Below, in pieces: positions 1 to 13,299 of a stretch of 64,000 nt of DNA (position 1 is the stretch's first letter; each line of letters opens with the position of its first letter). Where the stretch lies: positions 65,980-129,979 of the forward strand of contig KB302448.1 in the NCBI GenBank assembly GCA_000328365.1, in the 5' to 3' direction. The position numbers and the translations under genes are program-made. A model generated the notes under the pieces. It was not told the DNA's origin, ran no database searches, and saw nothing but the letters and a program-made list of their open reading frames with translations. The DNA is from Capitella teleta (Eukaryota > Annelida > Polychaeta > Capitellidae).

Positions 1-2013
1 AGCCGTGATTTTCACTCAGCCGCCGCCGTGAAGAAAGGTGGGCTGAGCCGGCTAGCCGCCGAATTGATGCTTCAGGCAGCGTTATTTTCACGGCTTGGTG
101 GCTTCGGGGTCCATTAACGATCAAACGAAGAAGTCCATATGAAGGGATTTTCGGACTACTAATTATACGCGTTTTATGATCAAACTATGTGTAGCAGTAA
201 AAGGAATGAAATTGTTACGAAAGGAAGGTCTGTTTCAGTCAGTACACTAAAAATTTGTTACAATGCGAAAGGTTCAAAATCGAAAGGGTTCGGCCATTTT
301 GGTTTCAAAAACAACAGTACCTTGGAAGCCCCTGTTCAGCTAGAAATCGGGAGTATATCACAAAATGAAAAGCTTTGCAGGGTTCTAGAAAATAATCCGG
401 GAACATGCAATCAGACCATGGGCCATGTTCATTTCAAATTTTAGCCCAAATTTAATTTTTATCTGGAACGACGTCGTTCAAACACTGAACCGCGCGAAAC
501 GCCGCTACACATTGCTTGGAGGGCATTGAAAGACGCGTTGTGATTGGCTGAGGACTGGTGCTCTTATTTGGCTATTGTTAACAAATTAGGGATGAAATAA
601 CATAACAACTACGGTAATTACGATCTATGGTTTTTATAAAATGATCTCATGTCATATTTGTGCATGACATTATACATCTTGAGACGAAAATTAACAAAGC
701 AGTGAATTTTGACATCCTGCAATGAGCCAATCAGAGGACCCCTTTCATAGGCCTGTAGGATGAGATCATGCGCAGACTGGCTGCGCAGTAAAGCTGTCTA
801 CGTTCAGTATAGAAAAACGTTTCACAACATTCGGGGTATAATGTGTAGACGATATTATATAATACACAGGGTGTTCCAAAACATAAGCCAATAAAAACAA
901 AGTTATTCCACCAAATAAATTTGAACTGTAAATGACATACTAGTAGTCTGATCTGATAGTGACTATTTGCAAGTGACTTTTCAAAGTTTCTTCAAAATTA
1001 CAGAGCGAAATTTTAATTAATAATAGGCCTACAGATTTAAGTCGGGCAGACTGAATGAGTGAATGTGAAGCAAAAATGCATTTATTCTAATTTTATTTTA
1101 TGTGGGTGGTACGATGTAACCTTTGTGCGGCAGAGGCTAGAGAGGCCTGTGGATTCAAATCTTCACCACAAAAACCAATTGATTGTGAACCCCTCATCAA
1201 TTATTTGGTGCTTTTTGCTGTGACTTAAAGGGATAACTACAACTTAGTCAATAATATCTAAAATCTGCTTTGTGTGAAATTATGAATCGCAAAATAATTG
1301 CATTTGAAATGCTGGAGAAAAGCAAAGCAAGCACATCATTTTGTATGATCAAATGAGTATGTGCAGTATTATCTCTTTGATACATGAATAAAATATCTGT
1401 GTCTTAATGGACTCTTCATAATATGCTATTAAACTGTATTATAGTGCAAACCTAGATATGGAGAACAACTTGTATATAAACCAGATCCGATATCGCTCGT
1501 GAAAAGTGGCCCTTATGTGTCCCCTGTTGCCATATGGCAACCCTGCCCTAAAACACTCAAATTTTGCAAAAATTAATATCCTCTCAGCAAATTTGGACCC
1601 AGTTTTATCACTCTGCTATTTTTCTCATATTATAGTATAAATTTTATGTCAGATAGACCTGCATTTTATAATTTGTGAATGCCTGCGATTGGCTCAACTA
1701 GAGGACACGCTATGACAATTGTTTTCACAATGGGGATATAGGTCGATGTCCCATCTTGTTTTTATGCAAGCTAATCTCCATATCTGAAAGTACAACAACC
1801 TGTACTCCAAGTACTCGATTTCGTTTGAAACCCAATTTCAAACTTTCAATTGTAAAGAAAACTTCTCGTGCTAGTGGTCACTCTCATATGCTTAGTTCTC
1901 ACATCTCTACCATAGTCGCTTTCTGTCAAGGGGTAACCAAACATCATCATGAAATTACAATCGTGTATGGAACCATGTATGGATCGTTTTATGCATTACA
2001 TAATTGTAGATTG
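1..2013. other. Intergenic, no gene recognised
   Basis: I see no coding exon with family resemblance here. The open frame at 187-444 has no recognisable motif and no splice context. The first bases (1-8, AGCCGTGA) are matched in inverted orientation at 88-95, a possible short stem or element end. The rest is AT-rich. Confidence 0.5.
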
Positions 2014-2027
2014 AGAATGACACAAAG

Positions 2028-2366
2028 AGTGAGTGAGTGAGTGAGGGATGAGGTTTTACGGCTCCACCCAACCGATTCGGGTGATACGGGCGCCAGAACA
2101 GAAGGCCCGAGACTGGGGTTTCCCCCTACTCTTATCAATAAATCCCAAGGGTTCTTTATCCTGCATACCACCATAGACAGTAGTACACAGCGCCCGGCCT
2201 TGTTACGCAGTTGGGCAGCAATGCTGAGTCACCGAAGAATTACAATTGTAACTCACAATCATAACGCCCGTGGCCTGATCGGGTCTCAAACCCGGGACCT
2301 CGATGCCCATGGTCGGCATAGGATTGCAGACAGAGGTTTAAACCACTGTTCTATTTGGTGCCCCCT
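2028..2366 (-). mobile_element. tRNA-derived SINE, copy 1
   Basis: The insert is flanked by a perfect 14-bp target duplication (AGAATGACACAAAG at 2014-2027 and 2367-2380). The RNA-sense strand is minus. Its head lies at the high-coordinate end and resembles a tRNA, with A-box-like and B-box-like (GGGTTTGAGACCC) Pol III promoter blocks. The body is about 200 bp and unassigned, and the low-coordinate end is a TCAC-type simple tail seen as GTGAGTGAGTGA on the plus strand. Long duplications and a simple tail indicate LINE-mediated retroposition. Two further copies lie at 3046-3384 and 34170-34499. Confidence 0.8.
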
Positions 2367-3045
2367 AGAATGACACAAAGTGTCATTGGCATTTTGATGA
2401 TGTTTGTACATTTTTACAATCAATGAGGTAGTTTTGTTTATTCTTCTAAGTATACAGAAGAGGTTATAATCTTGAACATTCTGTTTGGAGATAATACTAA
2501 TATTGATATGTTTGCTGCAAGAGTGAGTCAGACCAGACAGCTTGTGTGTGGGTGTTTTTGTTTTTGTTTTTGTTTTGTTTTTTAATTCTTCTGATAAGAA
2601 ATAATAGGAATATGCACGACCATTGATGATACCTTACATTACCTTAGGTATTTCTGATCGAAGGATTTTCCATCCTCTATAATCAGATCTTTATGATCAG
2701 ATCTCTATTGTCCGAATTCACGATTGTAGCCGAGCTACAGCTTGATTACATCAAAATTTTTGGCGACAGTGCACAATGATCCGTATTCTTGTTTGCAAAA
2801 GTAAGGCAGTTTTAACTGGGCTATAGCCGGGCTGTAGTTCGCTAGTGTAGAAGGCACAGAGCATGGCGAATGCATTTGATTTTCTGGACGATATGGACAT
2901 TGAAATCAACTTGTGCCTATAGCACACGTCGACATGCCTTAGTGGACATTTTGCAATCAAGAATATAGATTTCGATCAAGCTCCAACCACCTTTCAGTAG
3001 ATTCAACCAGGGGCTGCTGCTCATTATCAGTGGCTACAATCGAGA

Positions 3046-3384
3046 GGGAGTGAGTGGTGGGGTTTTACGGCTCCACCCAAACCAATCGGATGATACGGGC
3101 GCCAGAACAGAAGGCCCGAGACCGGGGTTTCCCCCTACTCTTATCGATAAATCCCAAGGGTTCTTTATCTTGCATACCACCATAGACAGTAGTATACAGT
3201 GCCCGGCCTTGTTATGCAGTTGAGCAGCACTGCAGAGTCACAGAAGAATTACAATTATAACAATTATAATTCACAATCATAACGCTCGTGGCCTGATTGG
3301 GTCTCTAACCCGGGACCTTGACCCCCACGATCGGCATAGGATTGTAGTCAGTCGGTTAAACCGATTGAGCTATTCGGTGCCCCC
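3046..3384 (-). mobile_element. tRNA-derived SINE, copy 2
   Basis: This is the same family as the copy at 2028 and has the same length. It is flanked by a perfect 15-bp target duplication (TGGCTACAATCGAGA at 3031-3045 and 3385-3399). It differs from the others by scattered substitutions and a small internal duplication around the ACAATTATAA stretch. A scrap resembling the shared 3' end (GCCGTAAAACTCCACCC on the minus strand) also lies near 3488-3515, probably a strongly truncated relative. Confidence 0.8.
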
Positions 3385-3399
3385 TGGCTACAATCGAGA

Positions 3400-4480
3400 A
3401 TTCGAGCATATGATCTGATACATATAATCCAAACATGATAATAGAATAATCACCATTTATTTCATATAAAAAAAGAAAATGAATGAATGGGTGGAGTTTT
3501 ACGGCACTCTGATACTAAAAGTATTATATTAGTGTTTATTTCATATAAAGATATATGTACAGCAATATGGGGGGAAAAAGAAGAGAATATGCAAACAAAC
3601 AAAAACTACAATGATATTAGATACACAATGAATAAATATAATCAGAAAATTGAATAACCAGTTGAGGATATATACATAAAATTGTTAGGGCTATGTATCC
3701 AGGCATCAGAACCAATAGTTACCGGGTTAACAATCAAACTGGTTATCGTTAAAGCTTTTCAGTATTGTTATAGGTTTGTTATAAGCATACAAAAAGGCCT
3801 GTTATGAACGAACTTATAATGTACATCAAATGCTCAAGACTCTTTAGTTTTCTTAACTTGGGCCGACATTGCCTGTGCAACCAGTAGTTGCATGAAGGCT
3901 GCCAATGTCGACAAGCAGATATTTTTTGGAAGTTTATGTAGTAGCAGGGATGTGAATATTTTTTTTTTGGGGGCATATTTTTTTCAATAATACATTATTT
4001 GTTACAATCATTTTATTCTTTTAGGCAGTTACTCACCATTCAGTCATTATTTACTACACTCACTATTCAGTAAGTGCACCCAGTGATAACTTTTAAAAGT
4101 CATTTTTTACAACTTGAAAAAATTATGTATCGTATCTTATCATATCGTTTATCAATTCATTTAAGTTATCAATAAGTATCATTTCGTAGTTAATGCATGG
4201 GTGCACAGGCCCTAATGATTATGCATGTATAACTGGTTTAAAACTAACTTCATTACAATTGTCCATAAAAAAGACAAAAACTATTTGCCTCAATTCGACT
4301 GATTCTTATGTGTCATAACCTCTGAAATACTAATTTTCACTTGATATATATATACATATATATATATTTTTCTCTCTCTCAAAGTCAATAGATCTACCAC
4401 TAGTACTTTCTTTCTGAACACCCTGTGCAAACATTTAACCATGCGCAAGAGGTGAAAACGTTACAAAATTATCAGCTAAC
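3400..4480. other. Intergenic, AT-rich, upstream of the N4BP2-like gene
   Basis: No gene is recognised. The stretch contains a TA/CT simple-sequence patch near 4340-4380 and short A/T runs. The segment immediately before 4626 (about 4490-4625) becomes GC-richer and is the likely 5' UTR and core promoter of the downstream gene. I see no convincing TATA box there. Confidence 0.4.
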
Positions 4481-4625
4481 ATCGAAATCTCTGAACGGCG
4501 TAAAGGTCGCCACGAGTTCCGCCCGCAGTGAGTGGATGACGCCCGTTCTGTGCTACGTCCTGTCGTGCGACAGTAAAATGGCGTGAGCTGCTCTTGCAAA
4601 AATATAGACTGCTTCAGCCGTCACC

Positions 4626-7600
4626 ATGCCGAAGAAAAAGAAAGGTGGAAGTCGGGGTTCGAGCCCTGAAGAGAGCGATACAGTCGCGACCGAGACAGCC
4701 AAAACGGAGGAAATGGCCGCCTGGGAGACACAGGCCTCGACTCAGCAACAGCATCAACCGGATGGCGAACAGGAAAGGGTCTTCCTCCAAGTACAAGAGA
4801 TGTTCAAGAATAAAGTAGACGCAGATGTGATATTCATGGTTCTTTCAGAATGCGATTGGAAAGGTTCGTTTGCACTGAAAATATGCATTCAAGTATTACA
4901 TAATAATAATCACTGTGACTGTCCACACTGAACATGACTTGTGGACTGATAACCTTTAACCTGATCTTGCAGCTGTCAGTTGGAAATATTAATGACTGAT
5001 CACAGTTTAATTAGATTATGAGCTCAGTAATCTATTTGTGCATTCCTTTTCAGTGGAGGATGCCCTCGAGAAGTTGTTTGCCCTTAGCTCTGAAAATGAA
5101 ACACACCATCAACCACAGCAGTCGTTATCCATGTCAACAGTGGCACAGGCGCTCAACAGCATCAACTCAGAGGAAGCTCCTCAATCAGCAAGCACAGCCG
5201 CCACAAATGCGTCCAGTCCCATCCCCATTAACTCCAACGCTAACCCCAGTGGCTTGCGTCTAGACGTGCACGCTCGCCTGCCAACTCAAGCAGGAGAGCA
5301 GCCTCCTACACCGGACTTTCTAACAATGCTATCTCCAAAGACGCCTGCAGGCGTCAGTTTAGATTTTCCAGAACTGTTCCATGGTGGCCATGGGTGCTCC
5401 GCAGGTAGAGACAGTGCCATGCGCTCGGCCATGGAGGCTCTAGGTGCTTATGCAAATAACCCCTCTATAGGAATATTACCTCGCTATAATTCTTCCAAGC
5501 CTGGATACCCTGGTAGTAACTCTTTTGAACAGTCGCTGGTCACAGATCAGAATTTCAATGCTAACCTGGGTCCTATTGAGGCTCCTGAGTACAACCAGCA
5601 GGCTATGTTTGGCGGGGCGTTCAGTCAGCAGCCCACAGTCAGTGGGATCTCTAACTTCCCTCCCCCGAGTGGACCTGGAGGGCCAGTGTTGTTCCCCAGT
5701 GTGGAAATCGGACAGAATAACACAGACTTCCAGGCTAATTACTCCTTTACCGCGAACAACAACAGCACGACGTCTAAAGAAGCACACGACCCAGAGCCAC
5801 CGGCGAGCCAACAGGGGCCTCTGCCTGATCTCCCGCACATTGTGTACAACTCTCAAGGCATGCCAGTACGCAAAGGTCACCGCAAGAAGACGCTTTCACT
5901 GGACCCGGCAGAGAGGGAAGCCCTGGAGAACCTCATTGAGGATGTGATTATTGGTGGGATGGATGAGGGGGTCATTGATGATAGTGCTTCTTCCGACTCG
6001 GACAGTTGCGAAACCATTGAGAAGGAGAAGGAAACGTCGCCCAAAGTCTCCGACACGCTATCTCCGGAAGACCAGCGAAAGTTTCTTGCTGGCGACGGAG
6101 GGCAGCATGAGCGAAGCAAAGATGGAGACGCCTTGGGGAAGAGAGGCAAGCAGGAGAAGGGCAAGGATGGGGGCAAGGTGTACCCTGCGCAATTGAAAGT
6201 GGCTGTGAAGCACATGAAAAGTTTGCCCCCGCGATTCCTGCGCCGTTTGCAGACAGCGCAGAAACAGTTGGAAGCTAATGCTAAGAAGGGAGATTCCCCT
6301 GATGGGGAGTTGAAGATTGACCCCATGACTATGGGTGCTCTTGGACCTATGGGGCCCATGGGTACAATGGGGTCTATGGGTTGGAACGGCAGCGGACAGA
6401 CCATGCCGTCACCCACGGACATGAGAGAGCGAGACTTGAGAGACAAATCGCGCGCCAAGGAGGAGCACATGCGCGAGAAGAAGAAGAAAATCCGCAATCT
6501 TCTGGATGATCTAGATCAGTACACGGACGAAACGACCGTGATCATTGAAGAGAAAGAGAGAGAGGAGTCTGGAGCGCATGACCAGATGGTCCTGGCACAT
6601 ACCATGAGCCCCACCTCCCCTCCCATGGGTCACGGTACCAATGTGATGAGCTGTGCTGATTTGGAGCGCGAGATGATGCACCCTCTGCAGCAGCATGCTT
6701 ATCAGGACGGGCACCAGTTGACGCCGGCTGAGCTGGCTGAGCTGACTCACAAGATGTCCCCTATGGCTCAACGCATGGCCAGCCTAGCTGCGGCGGCCAG
6801 CCAGCCGAACGTGCTGTCTCTTGCTGCAATAGCGCAGGACAGTCTGGGCGATTACAGCATGATGGGTGAGCGCTCGCAGTTCTCGGTCGATGCCCCTGAG
6901 TTTGTACCGAAGGGCTTCATGCCTCCCGTGTCCTTCAATCAACCCCCTCCTCCGATTATCCCTCATTCCGGGCAGCTGGGCCCCCAGAGCAACGTATCTG
7001 TGATGAGCTGCATGGGTCAGCCTCTGCCCTCGGGCATCACCCCAGAGCAGCTGCAAGCCTTCCAGCAGCAGGCTTTCCTCCAGAAGCCCTCCAGCCCCTT
7101 CCAGCCCTCGGTCGGCAGGGTCTCTCCTCACATGGCCAACACCATGGGCCGTCTGTCTCCTCAGATAGTCACCTCTCAGCCCATGAACATGCCTCCTCCA
7201 CAGCTCTCCCCAGAGCAGAGGGCTTGCAACTCTCCTCTCATCATGCCACCAAAAGTCCCCCCATTACCCCGGCCTATGAACATGCCCCCGCCCTCTGGGG
7301 TGGTCCCTTACCCCAGCTACTCCATCCCCCCTCCCCCTGCCCCCTTCCCCCCCAGACTCCCCACCGGCTACCAGCAGTTTCCATTCCGACCCCCCTTCCT
7401 TCCACCCCAACAAGGCTTTGGTCAGCACCCATGGCCAGCCCCTGAAGCCGATCGCTATGGCAACCCCTTAAGAGGCCACCGCCCTCCCAAAGACAAGCGG
7501 CATGGCTCCCCTCACTTGGGAGGACCAAGAGGAGGAGGACCTCGTGGCTTGCAGGCGCCTCTGCCTCAACGTATGCCGAATACAGCGGACGTCACGCCCA

Positions 7601-10600
7601 GCATGACCCCTGAGATGGCTAAGCTCAGAGTGGAGAGCCTACTGAAGGAAGGTCGCAAGGTCATGGTCATTCTGCGTGGGCCTCCCGGAAGTGGAAAATC
7701 AACCATCGCCAGGTACTGTCTTAATCACCTGGCTTGCGCGAAACATCTATGATAATATTCTTCAGAGAAATTCAATTTGAAGGCGTTGTCCTTTCCACCG
7801 ATGAGTTCTTTGTGAAACCGAACGGCCAGTTTCAGTATGACTTCACCAAGATAGGTGACGCCCACCAGTGGAATCAGCAAAGGGGTATGGTTGCTGTATC
7901 TTTCTCGTGTGGCCTTTGAATCTTTTTGCTTCTTATTCTAGCCAAAGAATCGTGTGAAGTGGGCCGTAACCCGATAGTAATTGACAATACCAACTCCCAA
8001 GCGTGGGAAATGAAGTATTATGTTGCCCTGGTTAGTGTTGGCGTAATTGCCGCCCAAATTAATTTGGCTGATTTGCTTGTAATTTATTCTTCAGGCCGAT
8101 GAACACATGTATCACATTGAGATCATGGAACCCAGTACTCAATGGAAGTACAAGCCCAAAGAACTAGCCAAGTGAGTGACCCTGCTGGTCAGTAGTGTCC
8201 ACTCTATCAGCATGGCTTCCTCTCTAATTCTCGCTACTTAAAAATTAGTTAAATTTTCTTTTAAATAAATTGTGAATTCACGGAAGTAGGTTTATTTCAG
8301 TTTTTTCTGTATAATTTCAAGAAAGCGCTATGCAATGGTTTCTGGCTTGATTTCACGTAAGCGCTTGAAGTAAACCAAGTACAGAGCAAGTGGCGCTAAC
8401 AAAACTGCACTCTAATCTTTGCAGTTGCTTTTCCCCACGTTCAGGAGAAACACTCACGGAGTCACCCTAGAAACCATTGTTAGAATGCTTGATCGCTATG
8501 AAAGAAACATCACTCCGGCCAGCATACTAGCCACTCTCCCCAAGCGACCAAACACCGCCAAAGCACCCGTGAAGATTCCCACCGATGATAAAGCCGACTC
8601 CGCTGCAGAACCACCACCCACCGGTAAAAAGTGAGTGTGTCGGTACCTCCGCCAGGCAGCGTGGTTATTGGGGTGTTTTTGGTTGTTTTTTTTAGGACGA
8701 GGAAACGTAAACGAAAACGCAAACGACAGAAGAAGAATGCTGCTAACAAAGACGAAGACGACAAGAATTGTTCTGATTCAGAGGCTGAGAAGGATCCGGA
8801 GAAAGCAGAGAATGAACAGGAGAAGGGAGAGACGGATCTGGAGAAGGTTCCCGAAGAAGATCCTGGTTCCCGTCCTGAGGACACGCAGAAGGTTCCGGAA
8901 GATGTACAGAATTCTCAGAAAGGATCTCAGATTTCCAAGGATTTGAAGGACGTTCAGATTTCTGAGGAGGTAGCAATCCCTGAAGATTTGAACGAGCAAG
9001 AGAATATGAAGGTTCCTGAAAATACCCCGGTTCCCCAGGATGGTGTGCAGAGCTCTCCCGAAGGCAAGGATGTAAATGTTGTCGTTGAAAGCAGCTCCAA
9101 CAACGAAGATTTGTTGGAGAAGAATAAGGCCGAGGATGACAGTGAGCAATTTGAGATGGAAGATGTTGAAATTGACTCGTTGGTGGCCATTGATCAGTCG
9201 GCTGTTGTTGGAAGCAAGGAGTGGCGTAAGAGCCAGAGAGACCCCAACGTCCCCAGAAAGATCTCCATCACCCTGGCCGATCTCAAAGAAGCGCTGCTGA
9301 GGGAATTGGCTGAGTGTGACGGCCTTGCTGGTGATGACAGCACCTCAAGTTCAGACGATGACAGCCTCCCTTCAGAGGATGCCAAGCCTTGCAGTCTCCT
9401 CTCTTCAACGCCCTCGAAGAAAGAGCCCGCCCTTGAATGCATCCCTGAGGTGCCTGTAGCTGTAGCTGGGTCACCAAAGATGATGCAATCTTGGGCTGTT
9501 CCATCCAGCACTGCCATCCCCATTGAGAGCAAGCACAAAGATGATGTCTGGCAGCTGCCGAATTTTGTCTCGACTCACGAGTTCTGTAAACCACCCAGCC
9601 AGCCTGTTAGAACGACCAGGAATTGCGCTACCTTCACCACAACGGCTGATATCGTAACCATGCAGAAGATTGAGAGAGGAGAGCACATTTACTTCCCTGA
9701 AGGACCAACGAAGATGATCACCTCCAGGTCAAGGGTCATCTCCGAGGGCGTTGACACCGGCGACGCTCGCGATATCCCGACTGGGGTCGTGATGGTCGAC
9801 ACCAGTACGATGACGGATGAAGCTCAGCCGAGCAGCGGGATCGACTTCCTTCGCAGCTGCTTCCCGACTGTGTCTGTTGACGATTTGGGCGAAATTCTCA
9901 CACAGTGCCAGGGCAACGTAGAGTGGGCTGTCAACATCCTGCTGGATTCTGGATACGAGTACAATGAGAGCAGCAGACAGCCCTGCGAGGAGGTCGTGGA
10001 AGAAACGTCAGCCGTGCAAGAGGAAAGCCCAAGGCCTCTTCTCTCACTCTTTGATCTCTGCCTCGCTCAGCTTTCTGGGGATCAGGACCTTGAGAGTCCG
10101 GCCATCTTTGAAGAAGCTTCTCGAGTCAGCATTAGTCGGCTGAAAGAAATTCAAGAGTTCCGTTTGCCAGAAAAACCTTCCCAGAACGAGCAGGTGAAGG
10201 TTGTGAAGTCTGAAGGATTGGAGATGACTATGACGGCCGCATTTGGCTCTCAGCTGATGCAGATGCTGGGCCCTGTGGCTGCGCATACCAGCGCTGATTC
10301 GATGACCCCACAAGACATGACCTTCCAACTGGACAAACAGGCCCTGCAGGAAATACACCGTTGTTGGACCGAACACTCGCTGAAGAGAATGGCGAAGGGT
10401 GAGGCAGACCAGGATGCTATGCTGAGTGCTGGTGAGCAAATAATTGAAAATGATCACAAAATGATGATGAAATGTTGTCAGACGAGGCCTTGGCGCGGCG
10501 CCTGCAGGCTGAGGAAGACGAGGCCGTCCACTCGCCTAAGCGCGGTTGCTCTCCCGCCAAAAGCCTGCGTGCTATCATGCAGGAAGAGCAGGAGATGGAG

Positions 10601-11872
10601 GCCAGCAAGGCGCAATTCGTAAGCGGTGCCGCATGATTCCATCTCATTCCCTCTTCTCTGCAGATTGATTCGCAGGTCAAAGCGAGCGGTCAGCACGGAG
10701 CTCTGTCCACTCAGCTCAAGTTCCAGCAGCTCACCGACATGTTCCCCACCCTGGGTCGCACCCTTCTGGAAGAGGTTTTCCAAGCGCACCGCTACCGCCT
10801 TGAGGATTCAGTGCACGCTCTGCAGTTGGTGCATGGACCCAGTCAGCCTGTGCGGACCCACCTGGCAGCCATCAGCAGAGAAAAAGATGCTCCCTCAGAC
10901 GTCAGTGCTGCGTTTCATCTCTTTATCCACCTTCATGTCTTTACTTATTCAGTTCTGGTTGAATCAACCCGAGAATGAAGAAGCCATGACCTCTGACCCC
11001 ACTTACTCTGCGTTTCGCTCTGAGGCCTTCATGCACTACCAACTGCGGGACGAGTGCTTCCAGAAGGCGCAGGAAGCCTTCCGTCGTGGCATGGCCCCAG
11101 TGGCCGCGTTCTACTCGCAGCAGGGAAGACTGCACACGGAGAAACTACGCCTGGCGAATCGGCAAGCAGCGGCGGCTATCTTCCAGCACAGGTCAGTGGC
11201 TGATGTTGGCATGCGCTTAGTCAAGGTATAACACCGCTGCACTGTTGCTTGCACTTTGGGACGATGCTGTTGCTTCCATGCCACTTGTTGCTGCTTGCAT
11301 TCTACGTTGTTATGAGCCCCGGTTTGTTGTAGAAACGCTGACTTGCGGCAGAATCACGAGTTGGATTTGCACGGCTTACATGTGGATGAGGCTCTGGAGG
11401 TCCTACGCTCCATCTTGGCTGCCAAGCGTAAAGGTAAAGCGTTTGCATGAGGTGCGCTCTCTCTCGCTTTGGCGAGGGTGTGTGTGTGTGTTAGATGGGC
11501 ACTCGTCACTCTGTAAAATTGTGTTGGCTTTTGATTTTTCCGCACTGCAAATGTTTTTTTATTTACGGTTTTGTACTAATTTTTCTCACTATTTTGCGTG
11601 TATTTCTCCTCTGTGCTTGTGGGTGTAACTGATTCGTGCACTTTGACCTTCGCTCACGTTTCGTTTCCTACGCAGAGGCTCAAGGTCGTCCCTCTCGCAA
11701 TCAGCGCCCCTACCTGACAGTCATCACGGGGCGTGGCAACCACAGTCGCAGGGGAGTCGCTCGGCTGCGTCCGTCAATCATGGATTATCTCCAGAGAAAC
11801 AACTTCCGCTTCACGGAAACCCATCCGGGGATTCTCCGCGTCATGCTCAAAGTGAATAGCCGACCGACTTGA
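4626..11872 (+). CDS. N4BP2: NEDD4-binding protein 2-like (CUE / P-loop kinase / DUF1771 / Smr)
   Basis: Twelve exons read in frame: 4626-4863, 5054-7712, 7766-7884, 7942-8030, 8095-8171, 8445-8630, 8696-10431, 10482-10618, 10664-10900, 10953-11191, 11333-11433, 11676-11872. The summed length is 6015 nt, or 2004 residues, slightly longer than the vertebrate protein (about 1770). Domain order: an N-terminal CUE-like helix bundle (residues about 47-88, split by intron 1); a long low-complexity, Met/Pro-rich linker; a polynucleotide-kinase-type P-loop GPPGSGKST at about 954-963; acidic and basic repeats; a second CUE-like segment at about 1504-1548; a third CUE-like segment encoded by 10695-10850; DUF1771 at about 1843-1905; and a C-terminal Smr domain beginning DLHGLHVDEAL and containing TGRGNHS. 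Known relatives bind ubiquitin through CUE, have 5'-polynucleotide kinase activity and have a nicking-type Smr domain. The start is the first ATG giving MPKKKK directly before the CUE region. Every splice junction uses GT-AG; the intron at 10432-10481 is only 50 bp. Confidence 0.93.
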
Positions 11873-13290
11873 AATCTCTGACGAAGGAAATATTGAATGA
11901 TCTCCCAAATCATCATCGGTGCTCGGAATAATATGGAGTGTTTGATTTTTTTTTTTTTTTTCTGGCTCGAATGGAGTGTCGCTAGTATGCTGAATTTGAA
12001 TGTGTAAATGTATCAACAATATGTTAATATTATATGTAATCTTATAAAAGAAGAAGAATTTTCATTAATAATTGGTGACTGATATGTATGGAATAATTTT
12101 ATATTTTTTTTTTGTTCTTCTCTATTTGAAAATGCATGCTTTTGGTGTTGATTATTCCCCATTTATTTTTTTAAAAAGGCGTTGTCAGTGTGTTACCTTG
12201 GATTATATATGGACTGAAATTGACAACACAGACTGTTTCATCGACATATAAGAGACTACTGCAGCTGTATTTCCCATCGCGGATTATTCGGTGTGGATTT
12301 TGCGATTTACAAACTGCTGCTTTGGGCGAGTGACCTTTGCCCTTTAACCCCATGTGATTTCTTGAGAAGACAGCCTTGCTTCCTGTGAACCAGAAGAAGC
12401 CTCTTTAATTGACTATCTTTTTTTTCTTTTTTTTTCTGATGTTTTTGCACTTAATTGCTTCTACTTTTTTCTGCCTAAATTTTTTTTTTTTTTTTTTTTT
12501 TTTTCTCTCTTGACGTGATCAGGTGGTGTGTGCTCTTCATGCATGTGTTGTTATTTGCCTAATTTCTGGTGGAATCATTATTGGATGCATTCAAAGTTCT
12601 TTTTGATTTTTTCTCTCTGTTTTGGAAATATTTGAAAATTCAGTTGATCTCATGAAAATAAGAAAAAAATAATGAAAACCTGAGAGCCAGTGATTTAGAT
12701 CCCTGGCTGCTCTCCTTCAGTCAGAATGGATATTTAGGAATTGAAAGGAATTGCATTTTAATGTACTGGGGTGGGTGTACTGCAAGGGTAATTCATGCTA
12801 AACATACACTGCATGTAAATTTATTGGCTTTCGAATTTGAAGTTTTGAATTCTTAGGCTCATCAAGCGTGGGCAGGCATGGTCACGTCATCTGGACTGGG
12901 ATTGTGAACTTAAGACGCATTAAGGGTGTTTATTGCAAAGATAAGAGCACCTAAGGACCATCCGAATTAGACTGCATTGTATAATGATGCCACTTAGAGC
13001 AACATCTGGCAATCTGAATGATATGTCCATGATAAAACGCAAACAATCATGTCTATGGAAAGCTCCATTTCTGATCAATGTCAAAAACTGCACTTCTGAT
13101 CACCGAATTCATCATTCCATCGAGGCACAACTACATGTACAAGCCACACCACTTGGCACCATATCTCTGGTGCATGTTGTGCGACGAAAGCGCGGATTGA
13201 CACGAAACAACAGACTGACGGTGCATTCACAAATGTACTACTGTCCTGCGAATCCTAAATCATTTTAATAATAATTTTATTTAGTCAAAC
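11873..13290. other. 3' flank of the N4BP2-like gene, no further gene recognised
   Basis: AT-rich sequence with long T runs (11947-11961 and 12479-12504, for example), probably including the 3' UTR. The open frame at 12984-13268 has no recognisable motif. No strong canonical AATAAA close to the stop codon was found, so the transcript end is not placed. Confidence 0.4.
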
Positions 13291-13299
13291 AAAAAAGTG

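Noticed and set aside
187-444. 85-codon open frame near the window start
   Set aside because: No motif, no splice partners, and composition like the surrounding AT-rich DNA.
1110-1180. Possible tRNA-like segment with GATTCAAATC
   Set aside because: Only a B-box-like string is present; no acceptor stem or D arm could be paired.
4594-4818. Open frames overlapping the first N4BP2 exon on both strands
   Set aside because: They overlap the frame that encodes MPKKKK and the CUE-like region, and have no motifs of their own.
5476-7528. Several long open frames in other frames over the large N4BP2 exon
   Set aside because: Shadows of a GC-rich, low-complexity 2.7 kb coding exon. They show no family motifs.
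12984-13268. 94-codon open frame downstream of N4BP2
   Set aside because: Unrecognised sequence, no homologous exon context, not supported beyond being open.
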